Source: Warburgia ugandensis (lineage: Eukaryota; Streptophyta; Magnoliopsida; Canellales; Canellaceae). Taken from it: a stretch of DNA of 64,000 nt. Positions 51,082 to 64,000 of the stretch are shown piece after piece. How positions within the stretch are numbered: position 1 is the stretch's first letter; every line of letters starts with the position of its first letter. Both the position numbers and the translations under genes were made by a program. The DNA is taken from positions 72,765,057 through 72,829,056 of the forward strand of contig CP141135.1 of the NCBI GenBank assembly GCA_035236585.1. The letters are read 5' to 3'. The notes under the pieces were generated by a model, which was not told the origin of the DNA, made no database searches, and saw only the letters and a list, made by a program, of their open reading frames with translations.

Positions 51082-52284
51082 ACCACCGTGTAAGAATTTT
51101 ATTCATCATAAAACATTACAATCATAAAAACTATCATCTACAATAGATAACCCATGAGAACAATTTCTCTTTCCTTTGAAATGGAACAAATTCGACCCTA
51201 AAACTGCAGTCTAGCTCCAGATGATTTTAGCTCATCCATCAGATTGCTCTGTTTTGGATGTCTCATGAGAAAAGTGCAGATTGGATAATTCTCATATAAG
51301 AAACTCTTTATATAGATTTAGCTGGATAAGATGAACGGATTGGATCATCCAAAAATAAGATCTACTGATACAAAGGTAGAGCGCTTCTATTGCAGCACCT
51401 GAGAGGGTGCTTCCATTTAGCATTCCCGTTCTCTTTACTAGGTAGTTTTTTGCGGTTAAGGGAATTTCTATGTTGATGTTCTTGAGAAGATGCCCCTGTA
51501 TTGGAGTTTATTTGCAGTTTTACCACTGCATTTTGAAAAGCGAGCTATAACGGTCGTCGGGGAACTATTCCACAACGAACTTGCAGGCTGCAGCTGTACT
51601 TTTCTTCATACAAACCCTTGCTTCCTTGTGGTGCGGGAACGCCACCCCGTAAAGTTGGCATTTCCACCCATGTCAGTATTTTTCTTATTTTAATTTGAAT
51701 TTATTTTAACATAAATCTAACGGTGCGGATGATGTGGATTTGGTTTAATTTTCTATAGTAATCTGGCGGCTGAAAGTACCATTCTATTTGGTTTAAATTT
51801 ACGGACTGTACCCCTGGATTTTTGAAAATTGAAGTGTAAGTAGATGTACTGCTGCTATACCTAACTCCAGTCGAATGCTGTCAGAAACCTAATCCATTGT
51901 TAAAATGACCAAAATACCATTCCCTGTTTTTTATTTGTTGGGATGCAAGAGGACTAGTCAAATCAACTCGAAACTTCCTTTTCCAGTACTTCTTTGTTTT
52001 ATTCTTTTGAATTTAGTGGAAAAAAGAAATGATATTGACACCTCCCCCACTTTTACGTCACATATACACATGTATTTAATAGATTGATGGGTATGGCCTA
52101 GAGTTCCTTAATGGAATGTGCTTTTGAAAATTTGGTATCTCATTTAAACGTTCAAACCTTTGAGATAATTTAATAATATTCTCATTTTTAAAATTCATGC
52201 AATTTTCAAAAATAGAAGTAAATTCAATAATTGCATCATGACTTTAGCCCAATTATACTTTTCACCACAAAAAAAAACAAAATA
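51082..52284. other. Intergenic, no supported gene
   Basis: Only short frames without family features. Confidence 0.5.
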
Positions 52285-52460
52285 AGGGTAGCTTGGCACA
52301 ACATGAGAGTTATTGTCTGCGACAAAGAGGTTACAAGTTCAAAGTGTGAAAAAAGAATTCTTGCAAAAATGTAAGATAAGATTATATACTATAGATCTTT
52401 TGTGGTCTGTCCCTTCCTTGGATCCCACATATGCAAGAGCTTCGTTCACTGAAGTACCTT
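52285..52460 (+). mobile_element. Au-type SINE, diverged full-length copy
   Basis: Starts AGGGTAGCTTGGCACAACAT and keeps the B-box area (AAGAGGTTACAAGTTCAAAG), TTGTGGTCTGTCCCTTCCTT and ACATATGCAAGAGCTTCGTT. Strongly mutated, so probably an old insertion. Confidence 0.8.
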
Positions 52461-54299
<1,839 letters not shown>

Positions 54300-54793
54300 G
54301 GTTTAATTCATTGCAAAGTATAAAAGGGTCCTCCAAGTTGTGATAATGTTGGAGCTCCTAACCTTCGAGAGAGAGAGAGAGAGAGGCCCAAGTTCCCAAA
54401 GGGATAGATGTGAAGTGTACGGGGTTTTAAAGCTGGTTATTAGCCGTCAGACTCATCATTTTCAGCCTGGCTGCCTCCCAACCAATGGGGGATCGCCAAG
54501 TGTCCATGCTCTAGGACCCTCTCCTAAAAAACACGTGGGCCAATATTTGATCTGATTTTAATCAAAAGCAAATCTGAATGATTAAAAACTAACTAGACTT
54601 TCAATGAGCTTATCATAACTTAGACTGATTTTAGTCCAAGCAATCACTACACAGTGGGCTCAAGACCATTCATTGATTGAATTCTTAATCACATTTTAAT
54701 CTTTTCCTTTTATTTTTCTCTCTCTTTTTGTTTCCTTTTTCTCTACCAACAGCCACACTTCTTTTTCTTGACGGCAATCGCTGAATTTATTTG

Positions 54794-54974
54794 AAGGGTA
54801 ACCCTGGTGCAATAATAGAGTTGTCGTCATGTGACCTTGAGGTCATAAGTTTAAAGTGTAAAAATAACCTCTTGCAAAATATAAAATTAGGCTACGCACT
54901 ATTAAACCATGTGATCCATCTCTTTTTTAAACCACAAATATGCGGGAGCTTTGTGCATTAGGGCTGCCACCCTT
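54794..54974 (+). mobile_element. Au-type SINE, full length but diverged
   Basis: Head AAGGGTAACCCTGGTGCAAT, then GTCGTCATGTGACCTTGAGG (B-box area), AACCTCTTGCAAAATATAAA and GGGAGCTTTGTGCATTAGGG. Both promoter boxes are recognisable. Confidence 0.88.
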
Positions 54975-55222
54975 AATCTAAAAATTCATTCAAAGTCACG
55001 AATACTTACAAGAGGTAATCAATTGAGATGGTCTAAAACTTCGGTAGAAATGCCGAAATCGGAAATTGAAACAACAAAATGATGCTCGCAGCCGCTAATT
55101 GTTCTACGTTGGAACAACTCCGTACGTGGAGAGCTAGACTATCTCTATCAGCCTTAGACCTCGCTAGCCTTTACCGTATTTCATTCTACAATGTATTTGG
55201 TGTGTGCATAAAATTTAGTATG

Positions 55223-55322
55223 GACAAAATACAAGATAAGACTACATATTATAGACCCTTGTGGTTTATGTTTTTCCCAAGCCCTGCATGCTCACGAGTT
55301 TTGTGCATGGGCTGCCCTTTTT
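55223..55322 (+). mobile_element. Au-type SINE, 5'-truncated
   Basis: Retains ACAAAATACAAGATAAGACT, ATAGACCCTTGTGGTTTATG and TTTGTGCATGGGCTGCCCTT. The tRNA-like head is gone. Confidence 0.8.
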
Positions 55323-56172
55323 CGTTTGCACGACATTCGTACAAGCATGGACGTTTGATAATCAAAGTGGTAATCTTCTAGGCCATATCTTGGCTACTCA
55401 ATACACAAAAAGTCTTCTCTATTAAATGTGTTAGCCATATTATTCTGGAGAGAGAAAATGGATGGCGAAAGTTTGAAATAATTAAGACGACTAATCCGAC
55501 GGTTAATATCATACAGTGAAAAGATTATTGGGAATAGTTAGATCACCAACCATTTGGAAATAATTAAGTGTAAGTAACTTTGCCATGGCCAACAACATCT
55601 AACACAAATGATCGCGCTTTTACCTTTGCCCGTGGATTAGATTTAAGGAGATTGCGCGAGTGATTGCTTTATAATTCTTTGCTTGTACCATAAAAGGGAA
55701 AAAAATATCAATGTTTTAAGCTTGCTATTTTGCCAATAGCAAAGGATAAGATAGCGAGAAATGTATCCGGACTGAGTTTTAGGATTGAGTCTGAAATCCC
55801 ACCTAGACGAGCCTTCTTACCTTTAGAAGATCTAACATGTTCATCTTGTTTGGTGTCCGTAGATTGGCTGGATACTAAAATTCATGACCACTAAATGATT
55901 TTAACTATGTGTTTTGAGTTTTCAGATCAATGACGATTCAATTTTCAAATGAAAGGAATAGTAGCGAGAGGCATTCAATGGGTTAGATCATCCAAAGGTC
56001 GAACTTGCCCCGGCGGGGTTTCAGAATCGATCATGAAGTACTGAAACTAAGTCTGGATAGCATTTCTCTAAGATAATTATTCATAGATAATTTTGCCATG
56101 GTTATTCATCTCCCCACCAAACATCTCTACAAGGGTTTTTCGTTTTCATTTCCCTTGAATAGTAAAATAGAA

Positions 56173-56323
56173 GGGGAGCCTTGTGCAGTGATAGAGTTGT
56201 CGTTGTGTGACCTTGGAGTCCAGGTTCAAGGCGTGAAAACAGCCTCTTGCAAAATGCAAAGTAAGGCTGCTTATTGCCCGAACCCTGCAGACACAAGGAG
56301 CTTCGTGTACGGGGGCTGCCCCA
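56173..56323 (+). mobile_element. Au-type SINE with internal deletion
   Basis: Good head (GGGGAGCCTTGTGCAGTGAT) and body (GAAAACAGCCTCTTGCAAAA). About 20 bases around the usual CTATAGACCCTTGTGGTCCG block are missing before GAACCCTGCAGACACAAGGA and the GGGGGCTGCCCC end. Confidence 0.87.
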
Positions 56324-58302
56324 TTACAGTAAGATAACTTAGAAGTGTAAAAGGAAGACATGCAACGAAACAACCCGTGAAAGACAAACTTTATTTTAGT
56401 GCAAAATAAAGGCAGATGTAAAACAAAACCATAACAAAAGCCATCCTCACTTTTCCTTTTCATCTATTCCTTTCTCTTTTCAAATGAAAAGCCTGTTTTT
56501 AAGGTAATCTTTAGATGGTCGCTGGAAAAGATTTTGCTTGATTCAATGGAAAGAGATAAGAGATGAAGGCTCCACCAAGTAGAAGAACACGAGCAAGCTC
56601 CCTTTACACGTACTGTCATTTCCTTGATTTTATGTGCTTGTTTGGTTATATTTCCTTGCTTGGGATTCCTACAACCGTGTGGGAACTTATTTTGATCTTT
56701 GAGCCTCCTTTTGTTCACCCCCTTTTGCCCATACACGCTCTTGTTTAAAGCAAAAGTATGTGGAATCCTATGCCTCAACATATTCCATCCCTTTGCCTCT
56801 TCCTTCCATCTTCTGCCTTTGAGAGGACTAGATTACTGTGTGATAATCATTTCAAACCAGATAGTTGGAGAGACTTCCTTGTAATGTATTTATTTTTTTG
56901 TTCTCAAGTGGCCACTTGGGCTGCATAATTAGTCTTAAATAAATAAAACCAAAATGCAAATCTGCACTATAATTATTTTAATCAAGGGTGAAGCAACAAA
57001 TATTATCATTAATCTCGTAATCGACGTGGCGATTGAGCTTTAATCTTGTAGTTGTACATTCCTCTAAAAGGACCGATTATTATACGGTTCGATGGCATGG
57101 GTCAGTTTGAATATTATGAATGATGATTTATCCAATTTGAACAGATTATCTTAATAAAATAAAAAATAAATAAAGCCCAATATTTCTTCTTCATCCTTTT
57201 TTTTTATTTTTTGTGGGATCAATCCCTGGTCTATGGACTGTCTCATTCTCTCTTTTGCTAAGCATATGCAGAAGTAGACCCAAAAACAGGAGAAGTCAAT
57301 TTCTTTTAAATTCTATAGAGGGCCCTCTGGAGCAAAACCTGCAACTGAGCCGGGATGAGTGACCATCTCTTTGCCCTTTAACATCTTTTGATAAAGAAGA
57401 TTTCTGATTTTACATAACAATTTTGGGCCAGCCAGAACAACCCAATTCAACCAGGGAGGGATCCATCTCTCTCTGTGAGACTGTGACATCTAGGTGATGG
57501 TGACCCACAAGGCATTCCTTTTGGATAAGATCTGAATCTTGAAATGGGAAAACATTCATTAAATTTTGTGCGTTATATACTTTTGAATCGTTGGAGATGG
57601 ATGGTGGAGATCTAATCTAGTTTTGAATCAGTCACTTTTCCGCTTAGGTCTGATTCTTCCAACTGCAATGGCACAATTAGGCATGGGTGGAATGCATTGC
57701 TGGGCTAGATGTTATATCGATCTTGGTTGTTCACTACGTGGGGTCATCGAAGATGATCATGCGTCTGAGTAGATCATTGCTTTGTGAAGTACAAAGTTAT
57801 CTCACATCTGATTCATTGAATGATGATTCTAGCAAAGTGGCTGAATCTATTTATGTGGATGGATCTGGCTCTTTGTTATTCCCCATGTTGGGCTGTCTGG
57901 ATCATTATTAGCTGACTCATTTGTATCGTTGAAGTGCAAAGTAGATACATCTAGATAATTTTAAGTTTCTGATCGAGCAATCTGATTTGGCAGTTATGAA
58001 GATGTGGATGCGGAATCGTCGGTTCATCTGGGGACGAGTGGACCCATAAATCCATTGATGGGATAGTCCTTCCTTCTGATTGGAGTTTTTGTGGCGCAAA
58101 TAGACTGTATAGACGAATGAAACCCGACAAATTGGTATTTCAGCTGGAAAAACTTGTTAGTCCATCATCTGAATGGTTAGGATTGTTTAGTCTATTTCAA
58201 ATCTTGGGTTACTAGTGACAGTGATGCAAATGAACGGTCCGGATTACTGTATTCAAGATGTTAATAAACAAATGAAACCACAGTCCAAAATCTGAATTGA
58301 AG
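56324..58302. other. Intergenic, no supported gene
   Basis: Short frames only (for example 57687-57911 plus) without recognisable domains. Next to the LINE at 58317, the flank includes the left copy of its target duplication. Confidence 0.5.
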
Positions 58303-58316
58303 ACAATGGTCATCAT

Positions 58317-61300
58317 TGTCGTCGTCATCATCATCAAGACCTTATCCCAATTAGGGGTTGGCTATATGAATCTTATTCCTCTATTACTCTCTATTAGGTA
58401 CCATGGCTTTATTTAGTCTCAAAGTTTTTAAATATTTCCCCACCAATTTTATGCACATTCTTTTGGGCATTCCCTTACCCTTTTAGAACCTTCTACTTGT
58501 ATTGCCTCATTCCTTTTAACCGGTATCGTTTTCGGTCTTTTTTGAACATGTCCAAACAATCTAAGTCTAATATCTCTCATCTTGTTACCTATTGGTGCTA
58601 TTCCTAAATTTTCTCTAATATTTTCATTCCTAATTCTATCATTTCTTATTTTATTACTCATCCATCTCAACATCCTCATTTCTGTAACGCTCATCTTATA
58701 AGCATGATGTTCCTTAATTGTCCAACACTTTGATCTATAGAGCATGACCAGCCTTATGACCATCCTAAAGAATTTTCCTTTTAGTTTGAGTGGCACCCGC
58801 CAATCACACAAAACTCCAAATGCATATCTCTATTTGTTCTAACTTGCTTGGATTCTTCAGGTAACTTTCCTCTCAATCTCTTTACTCCCATGAATCATTG
58901 ATCCTAAGTACTTAAAGTGGTCTTTTATAGGGATTTCTTGGTTATTAATCTTAACTGGTGTTTCACTCTTACTCCTCTCCTTGCTAAAATTGCATTCATA
59001 TATTATGTCTTAGTTTGACTAATTTTAAATCTTTTATATTATAATGCTTCTCTCCATAACTCTAGTATTATATTTACACCCTCATTTGTCTCATTAAGTA
59101 AAATTATATCATCTGCAATTAGCATGCACCATGTAATCTCCTTTTGTGCAGATATTTTGTTAACTCATTCATAACCAATGTGAAAAGGTATGGGCTCAAT
59201 GCAAATCCTTAGTGCGATCCTACAGTGACAGGAAAATCATCGGTCTCGCTATTAGTGGTCTTAACATTTGTTACCGCTCCCTCTTACATGTCTTTAATTA
59301 TGTCTATATACCTTTGCGAAATGCCTTTCTTGCCCACCACCCTCTATATTAACTCTCTAAGGACTCTATCATAAGCTTTCTCTAAGTCGATAAAGACCAT
59401 GTGGAGGTCTTTCCTCCTCTCCCTATATTTCTCTACTAATTGTTTTAGTAAAAAAATAGCTTTTATGGTAGACTTCCCAGACATGAAACTAAACTGATTC
59501 TCCAGTACACTTATTTCATGTGGTAGCCTCTTCTCAATCACTCTTTCAAAAAGTTTCATAGTGTAACTTATAAGTTTAATCGCACGATAATTAGTGCAGC
59601 TTTATATTTCTCCTTTATTCTTATAAATTGGTACAATAGAGCTTTTTCTTCACTCATCAGGCATTTTCTTTGATTTTATAATCTTGTTAAATAACTTGGT
59701 CAATCAAACATTTCCAATATCTCTCATATGCTTCCAAACCTCTATTGGTATACCATCAGGCCCCATGGCCTTTCCTGATTTCATCTTTTTCAAGGCCTCT
59801 TTCACTTTAGGTATTCTAATCCTACGTTCATATCTATAATATCCAATGTTATTTAAATTTATAGTATTTTCAATTCCTATATTCTCAAAGCCATTGTCAT
59901 TTAGCAAATTTTGAAAATATGTTTTCCACCTTTGTTTGATCTCATCATCTTTGACTAATACCTTTTGATCATTGCTTTTAATGTACCTAATATGATCTAA
60001 GTCCTTATCCTTTTGTTCTCCTACTTTTGCAAGTTTAAATACATCTTTCTCACCTTCTCTTGTTCCCAGTCTATTATAGAGCTCATCATATGCTTTAAGT
60101 TTAGCCTCACTTACTATTCTCTTAGCAGCCTTTTTTGCATTCTTATATTGTTCATAATTTTCATTATTTCTAGTCTTCTACTATGCTTTAAAACACATCC
60201 GTTTTTCTTTAATAACATTTTACAGTGTTTCACTTCACTACCATGTTTCCTTTATTAATTGCCTTTTACCTTTAGATACTCTTAAGACATCTTTTGTCAC
60301 TTTTTTAATGAACTCAACCATATTAATCCACATGGTATTTACTTCTGTTTCATAGTTCCAATTTCCTTCTACCATCAACTTATTTGTGAATAAGGTTATT
60401 TTCTTTCCTTTTAAGTTCCACCACTTAATTTTTGGGTACCTATTAAGTTCATTTCTTTTCTTCTATCTTTTGATATGGATATCCATAACCATTAACTTAT
60501 GTTATGAAGTTAAACTCTTACTGGGTATCACTTTACAATCCTTACATATAGATCGTTCATTATTTCTAAGTAGAAAAAAGTCTATTTGGCTTTTATGAAG
60601 TCTACTTTTAAAGGTTATTAAATGTTCATCCATCTTCTTAAATAGTGTATTTACAATGACCAAGTTATATGACAAAGCAAAATAGAGGATATTCTCCTCC
60701 ATCTCATTTCGTTGACCTATACCATACCCTGCGTGTATTCTATTGTATCCTTTCTTTTCTTTTCCTACATGGTCATTTAAGTTTGCTCCTATAAATATCC
60801 CCTCAATGTTAGGAATTTCTTCATGACTCCCTCCATGTCTTCCCAAAACTGTCGATTATATCTTGTAACCTTACTTGTGGTGCGTATGCACTTATAACAT
60901 TTAGAATCTGCTCTCATTGAACAAGTTTTATTATTATAATTCTATCACTGATTCTTTTAACGTCCACAACTTTATCTTTTAATTCCTTATCTACTATTAT
61001 TTCTACGCCATTTTGTTATTATTTTTTCCTATATACCATAATTTATACACATTTATTTCTCTAGTTTTAGCCCATTTCTACTTGGTTTCTTAGATACAAG
61101 CGATGTTGACTCTCTTACGTTTCATCCCGTCTGCTAACTCCAAACTCTTACCTATCAATGTCCCTATGTTTCATGTGGCGACACGAATCTTATGCTCTGG
61201 AAATATCCTATTTACTATCGCCTTTCTCGACCTCTATGGCATGAACTCATGTCCACCTTTTACTGCACCTGGGTTCTGATGCTGCGCGTAGCTTCAGAGG

Positions 61301-61814
61301 AGATGCTCTACCAGCCCTTGCCCATTTTTCGTTACACCCGGGATCCGATGTAGAGCGTCGCTTCTGGGAAAACAGCCTAGCAACCCTTGCCTATTTTTCA
61401 CCGCACTCAGGATCCAATGCAACACGTCACTTATGGGGAACGCCCTAGCTCGAGAGAATGTTAGTTTTCAATTCATGTCATGTTAGGATTGCCATTGTTT
61501 CAAGAAGCTGAAGATGATTTTCATTTCTTCCTTACAAACTAATATACAAATGCATATTCATTTGCAAGCAAAAAAGAAATAACAAAATCATCTTTAACTT
61601 CATCCTTGCTGGCAGGCACCTGACGCAAGGGTTGTCATATTTTAAGAAACTAGATATGATTTTCATTTCTTCCTGACAAACAAATATACAAATGCATATT
61701 CATTTGGAAGAAAGAAATAACAAAATCATTTTCAACTTCTCCCTTGTCGGCTGACACTTGACGCAAGACCCTCCTCCTTTTTCATCTGGGCTTGAGACCA
61801 CCATTGGTGGAGTT
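58317..61814 (-). mobile_element. RTE-type LINE, apparently full length, with 14-bp target duplication
   Basis: About 3.5 kb, flanked by perfect ACAATGGTCATCAT at 58303-58316 and 61815-61828. Minus-strand order: 5' tandem hairpin units (61504-61765), GC-richer repeats (61265-61455), endonuclease (about 61200-60500, with IFIGANLNDHVGKEKKGYNR and HLITFKSR then SQIDFFLLR), reverse transcriptase ([20 protein letters not shown] at 59704-59907; [13 protein letters not shown] at 59344-59559), C-terminal region (58449-58811), and a GAC/GAT trinucleotide tail. The frame is broken repeatedly, so it is inactive, but it is the best template for the family here. Confidence 0.93.
61504..61765 (-). repeat. 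Tandem hairpin units at the 5' end of the RTE LINE
   Basis: Two clear units begin near 61504 and 61645, each with GATGATTTTCATTTCTTCC-like left arms and GAAAGAAATAACAAAATCAT-like right arms, separated by AATATACAAATGCATATTCA. They equal the units at 33798-34140. Confidence 0.75.
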
Positions 61815-61828
61815 ACAATGGTCATCAT

Positions 61829-64000
61829 CAAATCCTGAAATTACATTGAATTATATTGGCGTGACAATGATCATAATTAAACAAGTAATTCCTAGCTAGA
61901 GGAGAAAGAGGCAACTCAAACCTCCGACTAAGTCTATTTCAAAGAAAATGCTGAGTTGTATAAGGCTAACTGCGACAAATATTTGTTGGCCAACGAGGTT
62001 AGAGTTTGTTTATCAGATGAAAGGACCCAATTACCTATATCAAACAATTCAAGCATAGAGTGATAGTTACAAAAAACTGAGTAAATGATTTATTATTATT
62101 ATTATTATTTTCTAAAATGGTCTTGACTTTTTTGTTCTTCCAAAATTTTCCTAAATAATTATTAATTTTTTTTTATATATTTTCAATTAAACATGAATTT
62201 ATGAAATTAAACTAAATTTGAAGAATATTTTCACAAATTCTCAAATATTATCTATAGATCTACTCATAAATTTAAATGAAAAGATTAAATTCACATCAAT
62301 GTAATTCCTTTAAGCATTAGTTTTCTTTGCAAATTCTCAAAATTTACAATTTTTGCCTTGCTAACTTATTCTTGAATCTGAATTTTCAACTACGCGATTT
62401 AAGGCGTGTTTATTGACGACAAGTTACTTTTGCATGATGGTCCCCACCATTGGATGATCCCGCCCATTCACCTTATTGCACTAGCTTTGGATGTTTAGTA
62501 GTTAAAAGAGCACGTAGATTGGATGCCTTTATAATGTTGATGGTATAACCATGGGTAGTGTGATTAGTGATCTTATTCACTTCAGTCTAGAGTCTTGAAC
62601 TAAGACAATCTTAGCCGTTGCTGTAATTCTTTTACATGGAAGAATAATGAAGCAAACTATACTCCTTGGGAAAAGTGCCATCTCGAACGTTTAAACGAGC
62701 ATAAGAGAGCACAGGCACTTCCCTGTCTACAACCAATTATGCTAAACGGCCTACATAATTTCTATCAATGCTTTCGGTTGGCAATAGTAGGTGATAAGAT
62801 CATTATCCGTGGATGATTTTGGCTGTACCTGAATCCTAAACACTAAAAAATGGGACAAACCATAAGCATTTGCAAGGTACAGATGTAATCTTGATGGAAG
62901 TGGTCCTGATTACCGTAGATCTTAAAAGAGCAGAGAGCTGGATTATACGTAACAGTGCACAAATACAGATCCTATGAGTTTTCTTTTGTGATCGACGGCT
63001 TGTATTCAAGGAGACGAATACAACAAGTAGCCAAAATTCTTTGATCAAGGCTATCAAAGAACTAAGACAGCAGAATGTCTACAGCAAACAACGCTGACAA
63101 TTCAGCACACAGCAACCGACATTTGGGTGAATGTACGAGGCGATCCCAAGGGCAGCGGCAGCAGTGTGGTTCCAGGTGATGTCGCAGAATTGAGAACTGC
63201 ATGGGGACAGGGACTTTAATTAGTATAGGCCTGTAGAAATGATAGACTTAGTAGGGCTGGAACCTACAATATCACCATTATAAGTGATATGTATAAACTT
63301 CTATTTATCTCTACTTCCGATTCGCTCACTTTGAAAATGAGCTGGACCGAAAGAAGAGGCCTTTGCTCTATTTACTTCTTCTCTTCTTAAGCGATAAAAA
63401 GAAGAAATTTGGCACGGGATCCTAAGCGTATTTAGTCGCATCTCTATATCATTTTTCAACCTGCAATGGTGTGCGCATTCAACAAAAAAATTAGACATGG
63501 CAGTGCACATGGACAGACCTTAAGAGTAAATTTTAGGTAGTAATATACGTACCACTTGTTTATTTTCACGAACTCCTCAATAAAATGATACAACAGCTAT
63601 ATTTCATGTGGGCCTATGTTTCTAAAGATCCAAACTGTTCACGACGTTCTCTCTAGCTTAGATGTATCGTGCTTTGAATTTACCATTCATTGGGTGATCC
63701 TAGCAACTGCTGCTTCTAGTTGTATAATGAAAACTTTCTCCTGTCTACTTTTCAAGTGTAGAAAATAGAAGCTAGGTTCATCCAATGGATGAAAATTTCG
63801 GAGCATAACCCATCTAACCAAAATTAAACAATCTAAATTATTTGGATATTTAGTATTAATAAAGCAAAAATATGGTCCTTTTACGAGATGAAGATGAAGG
63901 GATCACTCTCCTTTGACGGTGAGCACAATGATCCAAACCATTTATCTTGTCTGGCATACTATTAATCGATCATAATATTCTTAGGCGATATTTAAGTCTG
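61829..64000. other. Intergenic, no supported gene
   Basis: An ATT microsatellite lies at 62090-62108 and a hairpin MITE at 63682-63790. A minus-strand stretch near 63110-63210 reads like protein (QFCDITWNHTAAAALGIAS) after an ATGCAG acceptor-like site, but it lacks a start and any recognised family. Confidence 0.45.
63682..63790. mobile_element. Hairpin MITE, copy 4
   Basis: The left arm CATTCATTGGGTGATCCTAG pairs with the right arm CTAGGTTCATCCAATGGATG over about 22 bases, with AGCAACT/AGAAGCT continuing inward. The interior TTCTAGTTGTATAATG resembles the copy at 53833-53950. Confidence 0.65.

Noticed and set aside
63110-63210. Protein-like minus-strand stretch after an acceptor-like site
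   Set aside because: No start, no partner exon and no known family.

Overview
This window looks like nuclear DNA from a flowering plant. The sequence is AT-rich. Genes are split by GT-AG introns, encoded proteins match plant-only families, and long intergenic stretches are filled with SINEs, LINEs, MITEs and microsatellites. The expanded introns and dense small repeats would suit a large, repeat-rich angiosperm such as a magnoliid, but that placement is an impression, not a result.

Three host genes could be fully assembled from exon joins that keep the reading frame. (1) 1727-6691, minus: a six-exon receptor-like cytoplasmic kinase of subfamily VII (PBL2/PBL3, formerly APK2 type), 422 residues, with a predicted N-myristoylation start. 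(2) 25504-39542, plus: a seven-exon UDP-galactose/UDP-glucose transporter of the UTR1/UTR3 (SLC35B1) type, 328 residues, with a C-terminal dilysine ER signal. One of its introns starts with GC, and its fifth intron has grown to 7.4 kb through nested LINE insertions. (3) 45706-49709, minus: a twelve-exon atypical R2R3-MYB gene of the FOUR LIPS/MYB88 (MYB124) type, 481 residues. The three genes have unrelated roles (immune/growth signalling, nucleotide-sugar transport, stomatal cell-cycle control) and do not form a cluster.

The rest is mostly mobile-element debris. One RTE-type LINE family is represented by at least five insertions: 5008-5731 in the kinase intron; an older copy at 30172-30529 plus 34448-37398, split by a younger full-length copy at 30613-34149; 38558-38995; and 58317-61814. 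Three insertions still have recognisable target-site duplications of 13 to 16 bases. A tRNA-derived SINE of the Au type is present in at least 14 copies. Smaller items are an L1-type LINE scrap, a broken Ty1/copia fossil, several hairpin MITEs, and long (GA)n and (TA)n(GA)n tracts.

About 7.0-14.0 kb, 15.3-18.7 kb, 39.6-44.9 kb and 61.8-64.0 kb hold no gene I can support. Between 19.1 and 21.0 kb several exon-like coding snippets occur that I cannot assign. I found no CRISPR array, operon, rRNA, clear tRNA gene or novel multi-gene system. The most interesting items are the nested RTE insertions, the tandem hairpin units at the RTE 5' end, and the GC-AG intron.
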